The translations under genes and the position numbers were made by a program. This document shows positions 12,818-13,726 of a stretch of 13,726 bases of DNA, in pieces. Numbering within the stretch: position 1 is the first letter of the stretch; every line of letters starts with the position of its first letter. Origin of the DNA: Candidatus Wolfebacteria bacterium CG_4_10_14_0_8_um_filter_39_64 (GTDB lineage Bacteria; Patescibacteriota; Minisyncoccia; UBA6257; UBA9933); the NCBI GenBank assembly GCA_002784365.1, contig PFKY01000042.1:1-13726 (forward strand). Direction: 5' to 3'. The notes beneath the pieces were generated by a model. The model did no database searches, had not been told where the DNA came from, and saw only the letters and a program-made list of their open reading frames with translations.

Positions 12818-13227
12818 ACAAAATGGTCATTTACACCGATGGAGGAGCGAGAAATAATCCCGGTCCAGCAGCTATCGGCGTAGTCATCGGAGAAAAAGAA
12901 TATAGCAAATTTCTGGGTCAAGCCACCAATAATGAAGCTGAATATCAGGCCGTGATTTTTGCCTTGAAAAAAGTCAAGCAATTAATCGGTAAGGGCAAGA
13001 GCAAAAGCGCTGAAATTGAAATAAAATCTGACAGCGAACTTTTAATCAGCCAACTTAACGGTCAATATAAAATCAAAGAAAAAAACCTGGTGCCTTTCTT
13101 TATTGAAATCTGGAACTTAAAACAGAATTTTGGGGAAGTAAAATTTTCCCAAATTTCCCGGGAAGAAAATAAAAGAGCGGATTTATTGGTCAACCGCGAA
13201 TTAAACAGTCAGAGTAAATTATTTTAA
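12814..13227 (+). CDS. RNase HI-like ribonuclease
   Basis: A 137-residue RNase H fold protein that would cut RNA in RNA-DNA hybrids. The catalytic acids are Asp9 in YTDGGARNNPGPA, Glu43 in NNEAEYQA, Asp73 in KSDSELLISQ and Asp123 in ENKRADLLVN. The basic protrusion of E. coli RnhA is absent, and the ENKRADLLVNREL ending is the form seen in archaeal-type and RnhA-like proteins (LxNxAxD with no clear His). A compensating His is not visible. It is last in the run pgk-exonuclease-RNase H, and a 40-bp palindrome follows after 28 bases. Confidence 0.9.
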   Translation: MNKMVIYTDGGARNNPGPAAIGVVIGEKEYSKFLGQATNNEAEYQAVIFALKKVKQLIGKGKSKSAEIEIKSDSELLISQLNGQYKIKEKNLVPFFIEIWNLKQNFGEVKFSQISREENKRADLLVNRELNSQSKLF

Positions 13228-13255
13228 TACGTCAATATATCGACCCCACAAATAT

Positions 13256-13295
13256 TTTAGTCAAGTATCTCACGATCGTGAGATACTTGACTAAA
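13256..13295. repeat. 40-bp perfect palindrome between convergent genes
   Basis: The halves at 13256-13275 and 13276-13295 are exact reverse complements (tttagtcaagtatctcacga and its complement), with centre CGATCG and no spacer. It lies between the RNase H gene (+) and rnpB (-). As RNA it would form a hairpin on either strand. On the + strand it is followed by GGTTTTGTT, only a weak U tract, so a bidirectional terminator is possible but not certain. It may instead be another member of the palindromic repeats in this window. Confidence 0.85.
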
Positions 13296-13310
13296 GGTTT
13301 TGTTAAATAA

Positions 13311-13653
13311 AAAATCGGCAAGTCATAAGCCGGATTCTGTATTTGACGATAATTTATCTGGTTCCTCGATTACTCTCGGAATCTAGCGGCACTCCGAGCA
13401 TATAAATCTTATGTGCTCGGCACGGCCTTGCACCCAGTAAGGATTTAGCCGTTTCACCTCTGCTTTTTTATCCCTATAGCAGAGATAGACCATCTACGTT
13501 GGGATTGGGTCTCTCCGACGCCTTTCGGGTCGGGACGTCTCTGTTCGCACCTCTAGGATTACTCCCGACGGCTGTTAGCCGCTACCTTTTACTAAGTGTC
13601 CGGACTTTCCTCTCCGATTTTACGTCGGAGCTATCGCCTGACTTACCGATTTT
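13311..13653 (-). ncRNA. rnpB: RNase P RNA, bacterial class A-like
   Basis: This RNA is the catalytic subunit of RNase P, which makes tRNA 5' ends. Read on the minus strand, P1 is formed by AATCGGTAAGTC at the 5' end (13640-13651) and GACTTGCCGATT at the 3' end (13313-13324). The universal core GAGGAAAGTCCGGAC is near 13602-13616, CGAACAGAGAC and AGAGGTGAAACGGCT lie in the middle, and the 3' core ACAGAATCCGGCTTAT precedes P1. The ~343-nt length fits class A. The hairpin at 13394-13420 occupies the place of P15; its loop reads CATAAGAT where the E. coli loop reads CATAAGGT, so the GGU that pairs with tRNA CCA appears absent. A run of U follows P1 at the 3' end. Confidence 0.95.
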
Positions 13654-13658
13654 GCTTA

Positions 13659-13686
13659 ATTATAATTCTCCAGAATAATTTGTCAA
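13659..13686 (-). promoter_or_regulatory. Sigma70-type promoter of rnpB
   Basis: On the minus strand TTGACA (13681-13686) and TATAAT (13659-13664) are both perfect consensus hexamers with a 16-base spacer. Starting about six to seven bases downstream of the -10 places the 5' end at about 13652-13653, which agrees with the P1-defined start of the RNA. It is the best promoter in the window. Confidence 0.88.
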
Positions 13687-13726
13687 TACAAATTGGCTGT
13701 CTGTCCTGAACAAAATCCGAACTTTT

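Overview
The window looks like a piece of a Candidate Phyla Radiation (Patescibacteria) genome, most likely Parcubacteria-like; this is inferred from content, not from a database search. Reasons: compact AT-rich genes with 4-base ATGA overlaps, single-copy housekeeping genes in unusual order, tRNA genes without an encoded 3' CCA, many start codons without a clear Shine-Dalgarno, and short palindromic or tandem repeats inserted in frame inside conserved proteins. TGA is used as a stop by several genes, so the UGA=Gly code of Gracilibacteria/Absconditabacteria does not apply.

Layout. (1) 21-208 and 4884-5058 hold two direct copies of a ~180 bp element with inverted-repeat ends; they bracket a four-gene + strand module at 223-4885: alpha/beta hydrolase, MurF-like ligase with a membrane segment, D-Ala-D-Ala ligase (ddl), and a second MurF. 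(2) 5099-5226 holds tRNA-Glu(CUC) and the 3' end of a broken tRNA. (3) 5229-7350: cyanophycin-synthetase-like ATP-grasp protein, membrane-anchored methyltransferase, small three-helix membrane protein. (4) 7352-7739: a relic of an rplU start (interrupted by a palindrome) directly in front of an intact rplU. (5) recR on the minus strand, divergent from lepA. (6) 10200-11026: FtsB/DivIC-like and SurA-N-like membrane-anchored proteins, then tRNA-Gly(CCC), pgk, a DEDDh exonuclease and an RNase HI-like gene. (7) A 40-bp perfect palindrome separates this series from rnpB (RNase P RNA), on the minus strand with a near-ideal sigma70 promoter.

How the genes fit together. The first module supplies the last cytoplasmic steps of peptidoglycan precursor synthesis: D-Ala-D-Ala formation and its addition by MurF. 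The rest is translation (L21, EF4, tRNAs, RNase P), repair and nuclease functions (RecR, DnaQ-like exonuclease, RNase H), glycolysis (Pgk) and division/envelope proteins. The most striking theme is repeat invasion of coding sequence: palindromes or tandem repeats lie inside or at the edge of the methyltransferase, rplU relic, lepA, pgk (twice), ddl and murF, kept in frame wherever the gene is intact. The RNase P RNA appears to lack the GGU of loop L15 that pairs with tRNA CCA, matching the CCA-less tRNA genes.
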